Shown: one piece after another, positions 26,451-35,418 of the stretch | How positions within the stretch are numbered: position 1 is the first letter of the stretch | How the letters are laid out: each line of letters begins with the position of its first letter | Assembly: GCA_025699005.1 (NCBI GenBank) | Contig: JAILWI010000001.1 | Location: 310,001 to 374,000 of the forward strand | Length of the DNA: 64,000 nucleotides | From: Chloroflexota bacterium | GTDB lineage: Bacteria > Chloroflexota > Limnocylindria > QHBO01 | Reading direction: 5' to 3' | Translations under genes and position numbers: made by a program | Notes under the pieces: generated by a model | Told to the model about the DNA's origin: nothing | The model's database searches: none | Seen by the model: only the letters and a program-made list of their open reading frames with translations

Positions 26451-26478
26451 GGGGTGCCGGCGTCCGCGCCGGCACCCC
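26451..26478 (+). terminator. Perfect 12-bp hairpin after the binding-protein gene
   Basis: GGGGTGCCGGCG - TCCG - CGCCGGCACCCC with no mismatch and no T-run after it. Such elements between a binding-protein gene and its ATPase usually stabilise the upstream message or cause partial termination. Confidence 0.7.
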
Positions 26479-26514
26479 GCTCACCATCATCCCCACCATG
26501 GATGCGCCCCTGAC

Positions 26515-28032
26515 ATGACCGAGCCGCTGCTCGAGGCGAGCGGCGTGGTGAAGCGCTACGGGTCGGTGACGGCCCTGCGCGATGCCTCGCTCTCGATCCG
26601 ACCCGGCGAGATCCACGCCCTGATGGGCGCGAACGGCGCCGGGAAGAGCACGTTCGTGAAGGTGCTCACCGGCGCGGTGCGCCCGGACGCCGGCACGATC
26701 CTCCTGCGCGGGCAGCGGCGCGAGGCTCACTCGCCGGCTGAGGCCCGCAGGTCCGGCATGGTATCGGTCTACCAGGAGCCGGCCATCCTCCCCGACCTCA
26801 CCGTCCTCGAGAACCTGGTCCTCACCGAGACGCCGGTGGACGCGTTCCGCACCCACCTCGAAGGGCTCGGCATCAGGAATCTCGACCTGCGCGCCCATGC
26901 GCGCACCCTTCCTCTCGCAACGCTCCGCATCATCGACCTCGCACGCGCCATGGCCATCGAGCCTGATGTCCTTCTCCTGGACGAGATGACCGCTGCCCTG
27001 CCGGCGGACCTCACGGCGGGTGTCCTGGAGGCCGTCGCTGCGCAGCGCGGCACGGCCGGCTCCGTGATCTTCATCTCGCATCGCATGCTCGAGGTCGCCG
27101 GCCTCTGTGACCGGGCAACCGTCCTTCGCGACGGGTCCACCGTCGGTGTCGTCGACGTCGCGCCGGGTGCCGAGCAGGAGATCGTGGACCTGATGCTCGG
27201 CCCTTCTGCCGACGGCGAGAAGCGGCGTGCCCCGGATGCGACATCCGGGCCTACGGCCACCGCGGCGTCGGACGCGACGCCCCGCCTGTCGGCGCGGAAC
27301 CTCGCCGCCGGGCGCAACCTTGCCGACGTCTCCTTCGACCTCCATGCCGGCGAGGTGCTCGGCCTGGTCGCCCTGGAGGGCCAGGGCCAGGACGAGCTCT
27401 TCGACGTCCTCTCGGGACAGACACGCCCCGGCTCCGGCGAGATGCTCGTCGACGGGAGCCCGGTTCGCTTCGGACACCCCTCGGACGCGATCCACGCCGG
27501 CATCGTCCTCGTGCCGGCCGATCGCTCGTCCGCGCTGCTCATGCAGCGACCCGTGCGCGAGAACGTGGCCCTGCCGCGGCTCGCGGCGTTCCGGCGATGG
27601 GGGCTCATCGACATGGGCGAGGAGCGGGAGCGCGTCGGCTCAGCCATCGACCGCCTCCAGATCGACACCCGCGCGCAGGCGGAGGTGCAACGCCTCTCGG
27701 GTGGCAATCAGCAGAAGGTCACGATCGCCCGCTGGCTCGGTTCAGGGGTGCGGACCTTCCTCTTCTACGACCCGACGCGCGGCATCGACATCCGAACGAA
27801 GGCAGAGATCTACGACCTCGTGCGCGAGCTCGCCGCTGCCGGCGCCGCCGTTCTGCTGCTCACGTCGGAGCTGGAGGAGATCCAGCGGGTGTGCGACCGG
27901 GCGATCGTCATCTTCGGCGGGCGCGTGGTCGACGAGATGGCCGCGGGTGTCGCCGACGAGCCGGCGCTGCTGCGCGCGGCGCACGGCCTCCAGTCGGCGA
28001 CGGCGGGCGACACGTCGGGGACGGCCTCGTGA
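26515..28032 (+). CDS. Sugar ABC transporter ATP-binding protein, two ATPase domains (RbsA type)
   Basis: 505 residues. Domain 1 (about 1-235) has a good Walker A, GANGAGKST, and Walker B VLLLDEMTA, but its signature region reads LPLATLRIIDLARAM instead of an LSGG/LSxxQ form. Domain 2 (about 260-500) has a degenerate Walker A (ALEGQGQDELF), the full signature LSGGNQQKV and FLFYDPTRGID. Such asymmetry is usual in RbsA/MglA/XylG proteins. It energises uptake through the two permeases encoded next; the first of them overlaps its stop by 4 nt. Confidence 0.9.
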   Translation: MTEPLLEASGVVKRYGSVTALRDASLSIRPGEIHALMGANGAGKSTFVKVLTGAVRPDAGTILLRGQRREAHSPAEARRSGMVSVYQEPAILPDLTVLENLVLTETPVDAFRTHLEGLGIRNLDLRAHARTLPLATLRIIDLARAMAIEPDVLLLDEMTAALPADLTAGVLEAVAAQRGTAGSVIFISHRMLEVAGLCDRATVLRDGSTVGVVDVAPGAEQEIVDLMLGPSADGEKRRAPDATSGPTATAASDATPRLSARNLAAGRNLADVSFDLHAGEVLGLVALEGQGQDELFDVLSGQTRPGSGEMLVDGSPVRFGHPSDAIHAGIVLVPADRSSALLMQRPVRENVALPRLAAFRRWGLIDMGEERERVGSAIDRLQIDTRAQAEVQRLSGGNQQKVTIARWLGSGVRTFLFYDPTRGIDIRTKAEIYDLVRELAAAGAAVLLLTSELEEIQRVCDRAIVIFGGRVVDEMAAGVADEPALLRAAHGLQSATAGDTSGTAS

Positions 28033-28997
28033 ACGGCCTGGCCGGCGCGCGAAGCTTCGTTGCCCGCTGGGCGCGGGGTGACACGTGGACGGTCGGTCTG
28101 ATCGTGATCTTCGTGCTCCTGTTCATCTTCACCAAGGCGCTGCGCTCGACGTACGGGCTGGACGCGCTGGCCATCGCGTCGTTGCCCGTGGCGTTCGCCG
28201 CGGCGGGACAGGCGATCGTGGTCATCTCGGGAGGCATCGACCTGTCGATCGGGTCGGTGATGGCGCTGACCAATGTCATCGCGGCCAGCCTGCTGGCCAC
28301 CTATCCGGAGCTGTCCGTCCCGGTCGTCATCCTGGTCATGCTCATCGGGGCACTGGTGGGAACCGTGAACGGCGTCCTCGTCGTGATCAGCCGCGTTCCC
28401 GACATCGTCGTGACGCTCGCGATGCTTTTCGTATGGGCCGGCGCTGCACTGCTCGTCCTCGGCACACCGGGCGGCTCCTCCACGCCATGGCTGCGCGAGA
28501 TCACGACCGGCACGCTCGGCATCGAGCTCGTTCCGCGGGCGCTCGTGGTCCTGCTGGTCGTGGTCGGGCTGGTCTGGATTCCGCTGCGGCGATCGCGGCT
28601 GGGACTGTCGATCTACGCCATCGGCAGCAACCGGCTGGGAGCCTTCCGCAGCGGGGTGCACGTGGAGGGCACGAAGATCGCGGCCTACGCGTTGACCGGG
28701 TTCTTCGCCTCGCTCGGGGGCCTGGCGCTCACCGCCAGCACCGGGATCGGCACGCCGATTCCGGGTCCCTACCTCCTCCTCAGCGTGGCGGCCATCGTCC
28801 TCGGCGGCGTGAGCCTGGCCGGCGGCCGCGGCGGCCTGCTGGGCCCGATCGTCGGCATCTACATCCTCGGCATCATCCGGGCGGACCTGACGTTCATGGG
28901 CATGGAGCCGGCGTTCTCGACGGTGATCCAGGGCGTGATCATGGTGATCGTCGTCATGGTCGGCGCCTACCTCACCCTCCGGAGGAGAGAGGCATGA
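28029..28997 (+). CDS. Sugar ABC transporter permease (RbsC type), first
   Basis: 322 residues from GTG 28029 overlapping the ATPase stop (GTGA). About eight to ten TM helices. Family motifs are AAAGQAIVVISGGIDLSIGSVMALTN near the N-terminus (shown in part: ISGGIDLSIGSVMAL), YAIGSNRLGAFRSGV, the cytoplasmic loop contacting the ATPase, and VLGGVSLAGGRGGLLGP. It forms a heterodimer with the permease from the next gene. Confidence 0.9.
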   Translation: MNGLAGARSFVARWARGDTWTVGLIVIFVLLFIFTKALRSTYGLDALAIASLPVAFAAAGQAIVVISGGIDLSIGSVMALTNVIAASLLATYPELSVPVVILVMLIGALVGTVNGVLVVISRVPDIVVTLAMLFVWAGAALLVLGTPGGSSTPWLREITTGTLGIELVPRALVVLLVVVGLVWIPLRRSRLGLSIYAIGSNRLGAFRSGVHVEGTKIAAYALTGFFASLGGLALTASTGIGTPIPGPYLLLSVAAIVLGGVSLAGGRGGLLGPIVGIYILGIIRADLTFMGMEPAFSTVIQGVIMVIVVMVGAYLTLRRREA

Positions 28998-29986
28998 CGG
29001 GGAGCGCCACGGCCGTGGAACCTCGCGGCGGTCCGCTGGTCGTCGCGCGCGTGTGGCTGCGCGATCGGCCGCTCGTGCCGTTGCTGCTCCTGCTCGCCGG
29101 CCTCGTCGCGCTCCTCGAGGTCGTCCAGCCCGGCATCGTGAGCGTGAACTGGGTGGCCAGCACGATGCGATTCGCCATCCCGCTCGCGATCCTGGCCGCG
29201 TGCCAGACGATGACGATGCTCACCGGTGGCATCGACCTGTCGGTGGCCGTGGTGGCCTCGATGTCGGCGTACGTCATGGCGACGACCCAGAGCGACATCG
29301 GCTGGCTCGCCGCCTCCCTGGTGGCGCTGGTTCCGGCCGGGGTGGTCGGCCTCGTGAACGGCATCGGCGTGGGTCTGTTCCGCGTCCACCCGCTGATCAT
29401 GACGATCAGCATGAGTCTCGTGGTGTCCGGTGCCGTGAACGTGTACGCGCGCTCGAACATCACCGGCGGCACGCGCGTCCCGTCCGAGATCACGGACTTG
29501 GGTGGCCAGTCGTTGCTCGGTTTCCTCCCGAACAGCCTCATCGTCTTCATCCCGTTGGCGGCGCTCATCCTCGTGGCGCTGCGGCGCTCCGGATACGGCC
29601 GCCTGCTCTACGCGGTCGGCGACAACGAGGTCGCATCGCGCCTCGCGGGGGTGCGAGTCGGACGCGTGCTCGTGGTGCTCTACCTGATCTCCGGGCTGCT
29701 GGCCGGATTCGCCGGGCTGATCTACGCCGGCGTGATCGGCAGCGCCACCGGCCGCCTCGTCGATCCGTTCCTGCTGCCGTCGGTGGCGGCGGCGGTCATC
29801 GGCGGCACGTCCATCTTCGGTGGGCGCGGCGGGTATGCCGGCAGCATCGTCGGGGCCCTCATTCTCACCGTCCTCGTCACCTTTCTCAACGTGATGCAGG
29901 CGCCGGAGGCGGTGCGCCAGATCCTGTTCGGGGCCATCATCCTGGCGGTCGCGGCCACGTACACGCGCATCACCGAGGGATCCTGA
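28994..29986 (+). CDS. Sugar ABC transporter permease (RbsC type), second
   Basis: 330 residues from ATG 28994 (ATGA overlap; GGAGGAGAG upstream inside the previous gene). It has MLTGGIDLSVAVVASMSAY, LLYAVGDNEVASRLAGV and VIGGTSIFGGRGGYAGSIVG, parallel to the motifs of the first permease, but the two are not close copies. Two distinct permeases instead of a homodimer are typical of several autoinducer-2, rhamnose and unknown-sugar importers. Confidence 0.9.
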   Translation: MTGSATAVEPRGGPLVVARVWLRDRPLVPLLLLLAGLVALLEVVQPGIVSVNWVASTMRFAIPLAILAACQTMTMLTGGIDLSVAVVASMSAYVMATTQSDIGWLAASLVALVPAGVVGLVNGIGVGLFRVHPLIMTISMSLVVSGAVNVYARSNITGGTRVPSEITDLGGQSLLGFLPNSLIVFIPLAALILVALRRSGYGRLLYAVGDNEVASRLAGVRVGRVLVVLYLISGLLAGFAGLIYAGVIGSATGRLVDPFLLPSVAAAVIGGTSIFGGRGGYAGSIVGALILTVLVTFLNVMQAPEAVRQILFGAIILAVAATYTRITEGS

Positions 29987-29990
29987 GCCG

Positions 29991-30941
29991 ATGGCCGGGT
30001 CTTCGCGGCATCTCGGGCTCGACCTCGGCGCGACGAACATCAAGTGGACCGTTGTCGAGCGGCACGCCGATTCCTGGGAGACCGTCGACCGGGGGCAGAT
30101 GCCGACCAGGTCCGCCGAGGGCCCGGATGCCGTCATCGGCCGGCTCGCGAGGGTCGCGATCGAGGCACGGGCGCGCTGGCCGGACCTCGAGACGGTCGGC
30201 ATCGGGGTACCGGGCCTCTACGACGCCGATGCCGGCACGGCCCGCTTTCTGCCCAACCTGGCCGGAGAGTGGAGCGGCCGACCGGTGGCCGGACCGGTGT
30301 CCGAGCGCATCGGCCTGCCGGCGGTGCTCATCAACGACGCCCGCGCCTTCGGGCTTGCCGAGCTGCGGCTGGGTGCCGGACGCGGCGCCTCCACCATGGT
30401 CGGGCTGACCCTGGGCAGTGGAGTCGGCGGAGTCGTGGTCGTCGACGGTGGCGTCCACTTCGGCCATGACGGAACCGGCGGGGAGGTCGGCCACCAGACG
30501 ATCCAGGCCGATGGGCCGCCATGCACGTGCGGGAACCGCGGCTGTCTCGAGGCGCTGACGAAGGCGGACCGGATCGCTGCGGCGTGCGGCACCCCCAGCG
30601 CGGCGAAGGCCGTCGACGCGGCGCGCGCCGGGGACGCGCGAGCCGTGGCCGGGATGCGCGAGATCGGCCATCTGCTGGGGATCGGCATCGCCAATCTGAT
30701 CGTGGTGCTGACTCCGGACCGCGTCGTGGTCGGCGGAGGGGTGGCCGCGGCCGGTGAGCTGCTGCTCGAGCCGATTCGCGACGAGGTGAGGCGGCGCGTC
30801 AAGGTCACCGACCTCGAGCAGGTCTCGATCGTGGCGGCCGAGCTCGGCACGTGGGCAGGTTCGATCGGTGCCGCGGTGCACGGTGCCGAGCGTGCCGCAG
30901 CCGCCCGGCCTGTCGGCGTCGCCGGGGAGGGCGCTCGGTGA
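29991..30941 (+). CDS. ROK-family sugar kinase
   Basis: 316 residues, no DNA-binding domain. The ATP-binding start is LGLDLGATNIKWTVVE, GIGVPGLYD follows, the catalytic Asp is in LINDARAFGLAEL, and TLGSGVGGVVV leads to the zinc motif CTCGNRGCLEAL with the His in GGEVGHQTI. It probably phosphorylates the imported sugar. Five bases separate it from the permease gene, and its stop overlaps the GntR gene. Confidence 0.88.
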   Translation: MAGSSRHLGLDLGATNIKWTVVERHADSWETVDRGQMPTRSAEGPDAVIGRLARVAIEARARWPDLETVGIGVPGLYDADAGTARFLPNLAGEWSGRPVAGPVSERIGLPAVLINDARAFGLAELRLGAGRGASTMVGLTLGSGVGGVVVVDGGVHFGHDGTGGEVGHQTIQADGPPCTCGNRGCLEALTKADRIAAACGTPSAAKAVDAARAGDARAVAGMREIGHLLGIGIANLIVVLTPDRVVVGGGVAAAGELLLEPIRDEVRRRVKVTDLEQVSIVAAELGTWAGSIGAAVHGAERAAAARPVGVAGEGAR

Positions 30942-31663
30942 CCACCTCGTACGTGCCGCGCTACCGCACCATCGAGCAGTCGCTCCGTGAGCGGATCTCG
31001 ACGCTCCGACCGGGCGATCTGCTGCCCTCCGACGCGGAGCTGTGCGCCGAGTTCGGCGTCAGCCGCATGACCGCGCGCGGGGCCATGCAACGCCTCGCGG
31101 ACGAGGGGCTCGTCACGCGCATTCCCGGGCGCGGGAGCTTCGTGGCGGAGCCGTCGACCCATCGCCGCGCCGATCGGCTGCTCAGCTTCTCCCGGGAGAT
31201 GCGGCGCCAGGGCCGAGTGCCCACGTCGCGCATCGTCACGCGCGAGATCCGGCCGGCGAATGCCGCCGATGCCGCCGCGCTCGACGTGCGGGAGGGGGAT
31301 CCGGTCGTGCTCCTCCAGCGCGTCCGCTGCGCCGACGGGCTGCCGGTGGCGCTCGAGACGGCCGTGCTCGAGCGACGGACGGCAGCGGCCGTGATGGCCG
31401 CCGATCTGGCGGAGGGTTCGCTCCACGCGGCCCTCGTGGCGGCGGGCCACGTTCTGCGGCGCGGTCGCGCGACCATCAGCGCGGCATCCGCGAGCGACGC
31501 CGATGCACGGCTGCTCGGAGCTGCGCCGGGCGCGCCGATGCTCGTGGAGCGCCGCGTCATCCTCGACGACGCGGGCCGCCCTCTCGAGTCCACCGAGTCG
31601 CGCTATCCGGCGGACCGATACGCGCTCGACGTCTGGTTCGACGTCGACGAGTCCGGAGGCTAG
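30938..31663 (+). CDS. GntR-family (HutC/UTRA) transcriptional regulator
   Basis: 241 residues from GTG 30938 (GTGA overlap with the kinase). The N-terminal winged helix reads LRPGDLLPSDAELCAEFGVS, then RMTARGAMQRLADEGL and GRGSFV; the C-terminal UTRA effector domain spans about 80-238. HutC-type members sense small sugars or sugar phosphates. It is the last gene of the plus-strand operon and probably controls it, possibly together with the ROK repressor. Its TAG stop uses the same CTAG as the convergent SDR gene. Confidence 0.9.
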   Translation: MTTSYVPRYRTIEQSLRERISTLRPGDLLPSDAELCAEFGVSRMTARGAMQRLADEGLVTRIPGRGSFVAEPSTHRRADRLLSFSREMRRQGRVPTSRIVTREIRPANAADAAALDVREGDPVVLLQRVRCADGLPVALETAVLERRTAAAVMAADLAEGSLHAALVAAGHVLRRGRATISAASASDADARLLGAAPGAPMLVERRVILDDAGRPLESTESRYPADRYALDVWFDVDESGG

Positions 31664-32469
31664 CCGCCCTCGCTCACGGCCCATCCTGCGTCGACGTCGA
31701 TCACCTGGCCGGTGATCATCCGGGCTCCCGGGCCGAGGAGGTGGAGCGCCGTCGGGGTCACGTCGTCGGCATCGATCGGCCCCCCGGTCAGTGGCTGCTT
31801 GGCGCGAAGGAACTCCCGGACGTCGGGGTCGTCCTGGGCCCGCCGGCTCATCGGCGTGGCGACGAGCGACGGGGCGATGGCATTGACCCGGATGCCGTCG
31901 GGGGCGTAGGTGGAGGCCATCGCCCGCGTGAGAGCCTCGATGGCCCCCTTGCTCGCGGCATAGGCATGCGTGCCGAAGTGCTCGGCCGATGGGTGCCGGG
32001 CGAGCACGCTCGACATGTTAAGGATCGTGCCACGCATGCCGAGCCCGTCGAGATCCTGCTCCCGCATCCGCCCGACCACCGCGCGGCAGACGAGGAAGAG
32101 GCTCGTGAGGTTGCCACGGAGCACGGCCTCCCAGCCGTCCAGGGTGGCCGCGTGGACCGGACCGTCGCCGAGCCGCCGGCCGCTGATGCCGGCGACGTTG
32201 TAGGCGGCGTCGATGCGGCCGTACGTGGCGACCGCCGATGCCATGGCCCGCTCCACGTCGGCTTCGTGGGTGAGGTCCGCAACCGAGAACGCGAGCTCAT
32301 GTCCGGCGGTCGCGGCTTCGTCGGCGAGCGCGCGCGCGTGCCCCTCGGTTCGCGAGATGACGAAGACGCGCCCTCCCTCTGCGCCGATGGCACGCGCCGC
32401 CGATGCGGCCATCCCGGTCGATCCGGTGATGAGGGTGGTCCTTCCGGCGAACCGGCCCGCGCCGCTCAC
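31660..32469 (-). CDS. Short-chain dehydrogenase/reductase, last gene of the convergent operon
   Basis: 269 residues from GTG 32469. The nucleotide loop is TLITGSTGMAASAARA, which has Ala in place of the last Gly of the TGxxxGxG motif. Other landmarks are NVAGISG, NMSSVLA (catalytic Ser), YAASKGA (Tyr and Lys) and PSLVATPMS. It is likely a sugar or sugar-acid dehydrogenase working with the aldolase upstream, whose stop overlaps its start (GTGA). Confidence 0.87.
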   Translation of the reverse strand: MSGAGRFAGRTTLITGSTGMAASAARAIGAEGGRVFVISRTEGHARALADEAATAGHELAFSVADLTHEADVERAMASAVATYGRIDAAYNVAGISGRRLGDGPVHAATLDGWEAVLRGNLTSLFLVCRAVVGRMREQDLDGLGMRGTILNMSSVLARHPSAEHFGTHAYAASKGAIEALTRAMASTYAPDGIRVNAIAPSLVATPMSRRAQDDPDVREFLRAKQPLTGGPIDADDVTPTALHLLGPGARMITGQVIDVDAGWAVSEGG

Positions 32470-33104
32470 AGGTTCGCGATCGCGCGGACGAGCTCGCGGC
32501 GGTGGCCGGGGTCGGCGCGCGTGATGGCGCCGCCGATGCCGACCGCGGCGGCCCCCGCATCCAGGAAGCTCGCCGCGTTGGAGCGGTCGATGCCTCCGGT
32601 CGGGATCAGCTCGATCTCCGGCAGCGGTCCACGCAGCTCTCTGATGGCGGAAGGTCCGACCGCCGAGGCGGGGAAGAGCTTCACGAACGTCGCCCCGGCG
32701 GACCAGGCCCCGGCGATCTCGGTCGGCGTCAGTGCCCCGGGGATGAACGGCAGGCCGGCGTCGATCGCGGTGCGAAGGACGCCCGCGTCCAGGATGGGGG
32801 CCACACCGAAGTCCGCCCCGGCGTCGAGTGCCGCATCGACCTGTGTCGCCGTCATCACCGTTCCTGCGCCCACGAGATGCGGGCCATCATCGCGTGCCGC
32901 GAGGTCGGAACGGAGCGCCGCGAGGTCGTCGGCTGCCGAGCGGCCATCCAGCGTGATCTCGAAGATGCGTCCGCCAGCATCGGCCAGCTCGGCAGCGAGC
33001 GACAGGAGCGCCGACCGCGGCTCGACCCGACGCAGAACCACCACCAGGCGGTGACGGCGGATCTCGTCGGCAACCGGCCCGCGGCGAAGCTCGTCGGCGC
33101 TCAT
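32466..33104 (-). CDS. KDPG/KHG-type 2-keto-3-deoxy aldolase
   Basis: 212 residues from ATG 33104; the longer in-frame reading upstream lies inside the FAD gene and is rejected. It has the Eda fold with FEITLDG (catalytic Glu), GAGTVMTATQVDAALDAGA, PFIPGALTPTEI and the Schiff-base Lys in ATFVKLFPAS, and a phosphate-binding end PTGGIDRSN. It cleaves a 2-keto-3-deoxy sugar acid (phosphate) to pyruvate and an aldehyde. With a lactonase-like hydrolase and two oxidoreductases in the operon, a sugar-acid route is likely. Confidence 0.88.
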   Translation of the reverse strand: MSADELRRGPVADEIRRHRLVVVLRRVEPRSALLSLAAELADAGGRIFEITLDGRSAADDLAALRSDLAARDDGPHLVGAGTVMTATQVDAALDAGADFGVAPILDAGVLRTAIDAGLPFIPGALTPTEIAGAWSAGATFVKLFPASAVGPSAIRELRGPLPEIELIPTGGIDRSNAASFLDAGAAAVGIGGAITRADPGHRRELVRAIANL

Positions 33105-34396
33105 CGGTGCACCGCCGCCTCGAGCGGCTCGAGCAGGGCTCCGTCCGCGAGCAGGCGCTGGCGAAGCGCGTCGGCGTCGACCGCCCGTGGCGTGATCCCG
33201 CCGGAGACCGCCATGGCCGCCGCCGTGCCGGCCGCCTGGCCCATGGCCATGCAGGTCGCCATCGAGCGGGCGGAGGCGTGGGCGTCGTGGGTCGAGGAGA
33301 AGCAGCGACCGGCGACGAGCAGCCCCTCGGCGCCCTTCGGGAGCAGGGATCGGTAGGGAATGCTGTACACGCCGGATGCGCCGACGTAGCGCCATTCCGT
33401 GTCGCCGCCTGCATGGTGATCCTCGATCGGCGCGCCGCACAGGGCGATCTCGTCGTCGAAGCGCCGCGCCTGGAGCACGTCCTCGCGGCTGAGCCGGTGG
33501 TCGCCGTGCACGCGCCGGCTCTCCCGGATGCCGATCGAGGGGCTGGTGGCGACGACCACCGACTCCTCGAAGCCGGGAACGCGGTCGCGCAGGAAGCGGG
33601 CGTACTCGCGCACCTGGCGCCTCCCCTCGACCTCGGCGCGGGTCAGCTGCTCGGGGTCGGTGGCGTCCACGTTCGGGATGCGGGTCATGTGGATGAGCAC
33701 GACCCCGGCGAACGGCGTCCGATGCCAGGAGCCCTCGATCCGCGGCAGCCGGTAGTCGCCCGACTCGGCGGCCTGGCGCATCCGCTCCCACAGCTCGGCC
33801 TTCGGGACCGCCGAGGCCCGTTCCACGTCTACGTTCGCCAGCTTGAACAGCGTGGAGAGGGACTGGACGCGCCCCGACTCCTGGGCGTTCTCGTAGGGGA
33901 CGCCGGCCATGGCGCAGACATCGGCATCTCCGGATGCGTCGACCACCGCATCGGCGCCGATGGAGCGCTCGCCGCCCTTGTTCCAGATCCGGATGCCCGT
34001 CACCCGATCGCCGTCCAGGCTGACGCCGGTGACCCAGGTGTGGAGCAGCAGCTCGACACCGGCCCGCTCCGCCAGGTCCTCCCAGAGCAGCTTCAGCGTT
34101 TCCTGGTCGTACGTCACGCCCGTGCCGGCGCCGTAGGTGTTCGGCCGCTCGAATGCCACGCCATCCGCGGTCAGGCGCTCGACGACCTCCCAGCCGATGC
34201 CGCCGACGACCCGACGCGGCTCCTCGCCCGGGGTGTAGAACGCGTAGAACGTGTCGAGGACCGCGGTGGACGTGCCGCCCATGAAGGCGAGCCGATCGAC
34301 GAGCAGGGTCGACGCGCCGCCGCGGGCCGCGGCGATGGCCGCCGACGAGCCGGCGGATCCGGCGCCGACGACGATGACGTCGTAGCGATCCCTCAC
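33101..34396 (-). CDS. FAD-dependent oxidoreductase
   Basis: 431 residues from GTG 34396, which overlaps the stop of the gene before it. The dinucleotide motif is VIVVGAGSAGSSAAIAAARG with a following LLVDR; AVVDASGDADVCAMAG and GLLVAGRCFSSTHDAH fit the FAD_oxidored group (pfam12831-like). Members of this group are common in sugar islands beside Gfo/Idh dehydrogenases, with few functions established. No signal peptide is visible, so it is cytosolic. Confidence 0.82.
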   Translation of the reverse strand: MRDRYDVIVVGAGSAGSSAAIAAARGGASTLLVDRLAFMGGTSTAVLDTFYAFYTPGEEPRRVVGGIGWEVVERLTADGVAFERPNTYGAGTGVTYDQETLKLLWEDLAERAGVELLLHTWVTGVSLDGDRVTGIRIWNKGGERSIGADAVVDASGDADVCAMAGVPYENAQESGRVQSLSTLFKLANVDVERASAVPKAELWERMRQAAESGDYRLPRIEGSWHRTPFAGVVLIHMTRIPNVDATDPEQLTRAEVEGRRQVREYARFLRDRVPGFEESVVVATSPSIGIRESRRVHGDHRLSREDVLQARRFDDEIALCGAPIEDHHAGGDTEWRYVGASGVYSIPYRSLLPKGAEGLLVAGRCFSSTHDAHASARSMATCMAMGQAAGTAAAMAVSGGITPRAVDADALRQRLLADGALLEPLEAAVHR

Positions 34397-35349
34397 GAGG
34401 CTCGCTCCGCCAGGGCGAAGGCTCGCGCCGGGTTGGCCACCAGGATCTTGTTCACCGCGTCGTCGCCGATGCGTCGCTGGAGTCGGGGCACGAACCGGTC
34501 CATGAGGTACCCGATTCCTGGACCTCCGCCGTACGCCCGGAGCATCGATCGGCGCCCCATGTCCAGGCCGAGCATGAGCCGATCGAGATGTCCCGCGCCG
34601 GCCACCGCCTCGATGAGGTCCAGGATCTCGCTGTCGGGCCGGTACTTCGTGCGACCGATCGTGTCGTACTCGAGCCACGCGCCGCGCGCGGCGACCTCGG
34701 CGTGGAGCTCCGCGTCGGGGTTGCGGTCCATGTGGCCGAGGATGATCCGGTCCGGCTCGACGCCGTGCCCGCCCAGGATGTCGATGATCTCGTGCGCGAA
34801 CGTGCCGATCTCCGTGTGGACGAGGATCGCGACGCCGCTCCGCAGGCTGCCGATGGCCGCGGCCTCGAGCCGCCGGCGCTCGCCGTCGCTGGCACGGTGG
34901 TACGACGCGCCGACCTTGATCACGCCCGCGCGCGCCTGATCGGGCGTCGCCGTCGGGTCGAGCCAGTCGGCCGGGTGCATGCCGTCGACGAGGTCCGCGA
35001 CGACGCGCTCGGCCAGCAAGTCGACGGTCGCGTCGTGCACCCAGTGGCCGGCGGGGTAGTGCGCGTCGCGGTGGTAGCCGGTCGCGCCGACGATGTGCAG
35101 GCCGGTTCGCGCGGCCACCGCTCGAAGGTCGGCCGGCCGCCGTCCGAGTCCGATCGGCGTGACGTCGACGATCGTGCCGAGGCCGCTGGCACGACCCGTC
35201 TCCGCCTCCGCGGTGGACCGCTCGAGATCCTCGAACTCGTCGCCGGGGAGGGCGGGCGTGCGGAGGAACAGGTGATCGTGGGCGTCGACCACGCCGAGCG
35301 AGGACGCCGGCACACGGCCGGACACGGTCATCACCTCGAGCTCGGGCAC
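34393..35349 (-). CDS. Phosphotriesterase-like metal-dependent hydrolase (probable lactonase)
   Basis: 318 residues from GTG 35349; GGAGG is eight bases upstream. Binuclear metal ligands can be traced: His24 and His26 in DAHDHLF, the carboxylated Lys in GVIKVGASY, His in ILVHTEIG, His in LGHMDRN and Asp in LGLDMGRR. The family covers organophosphate hydrolases, acyl-homoserine and sugar lactonases. As the first gene of an operon with an aldolase and two dehydrogenases, sugar lactone hydrolysis is the likeliest role. TACCAT about 40 bases upstream may be the -10. Confidence 0.8.
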   Translation of the reverse strand: MPELEVMTVSGRVPASSLGVVDAHDHLFLRTPALPGDEFEDLERSTAEAETGRASGLGTIVDVTPIGLGRRPADLRAVAARTGLHIVGATGYHRDAHYPAGHWVHDATVDLLAERVVADLVDGMHPADWLDPTATPDQARAGVIKVGASYHRASDGERRRLEAAAIGSLRSGVAILVHTEIGTFAHEIIDILGGHGVEPDRIILGHMDRNPDAELHAEVAARGAWLEYDTIGRTKYRPDSEILDLIEAVAGAGHLDRLMLGLDMGRRSMLRAYGGGPGIGYLMDRFVPRLQRRIGDDAVNKILVANPARAFALAERAS

Positions 35350-35418
35350 GTTCGACCCCTCCGTCAGTGCGGCGCTGGACCCCCGAGCATGGTAGCGGCG
35401 CCGTGCCGGCCCGGGCGA

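Noticed and set aside
25450-27495. 681-codon minus-strand frame over the ABC transporter genes
   Set aside because: It spans two clearly coding plus-strand genes and the hairpin between them; no recognisable domain.
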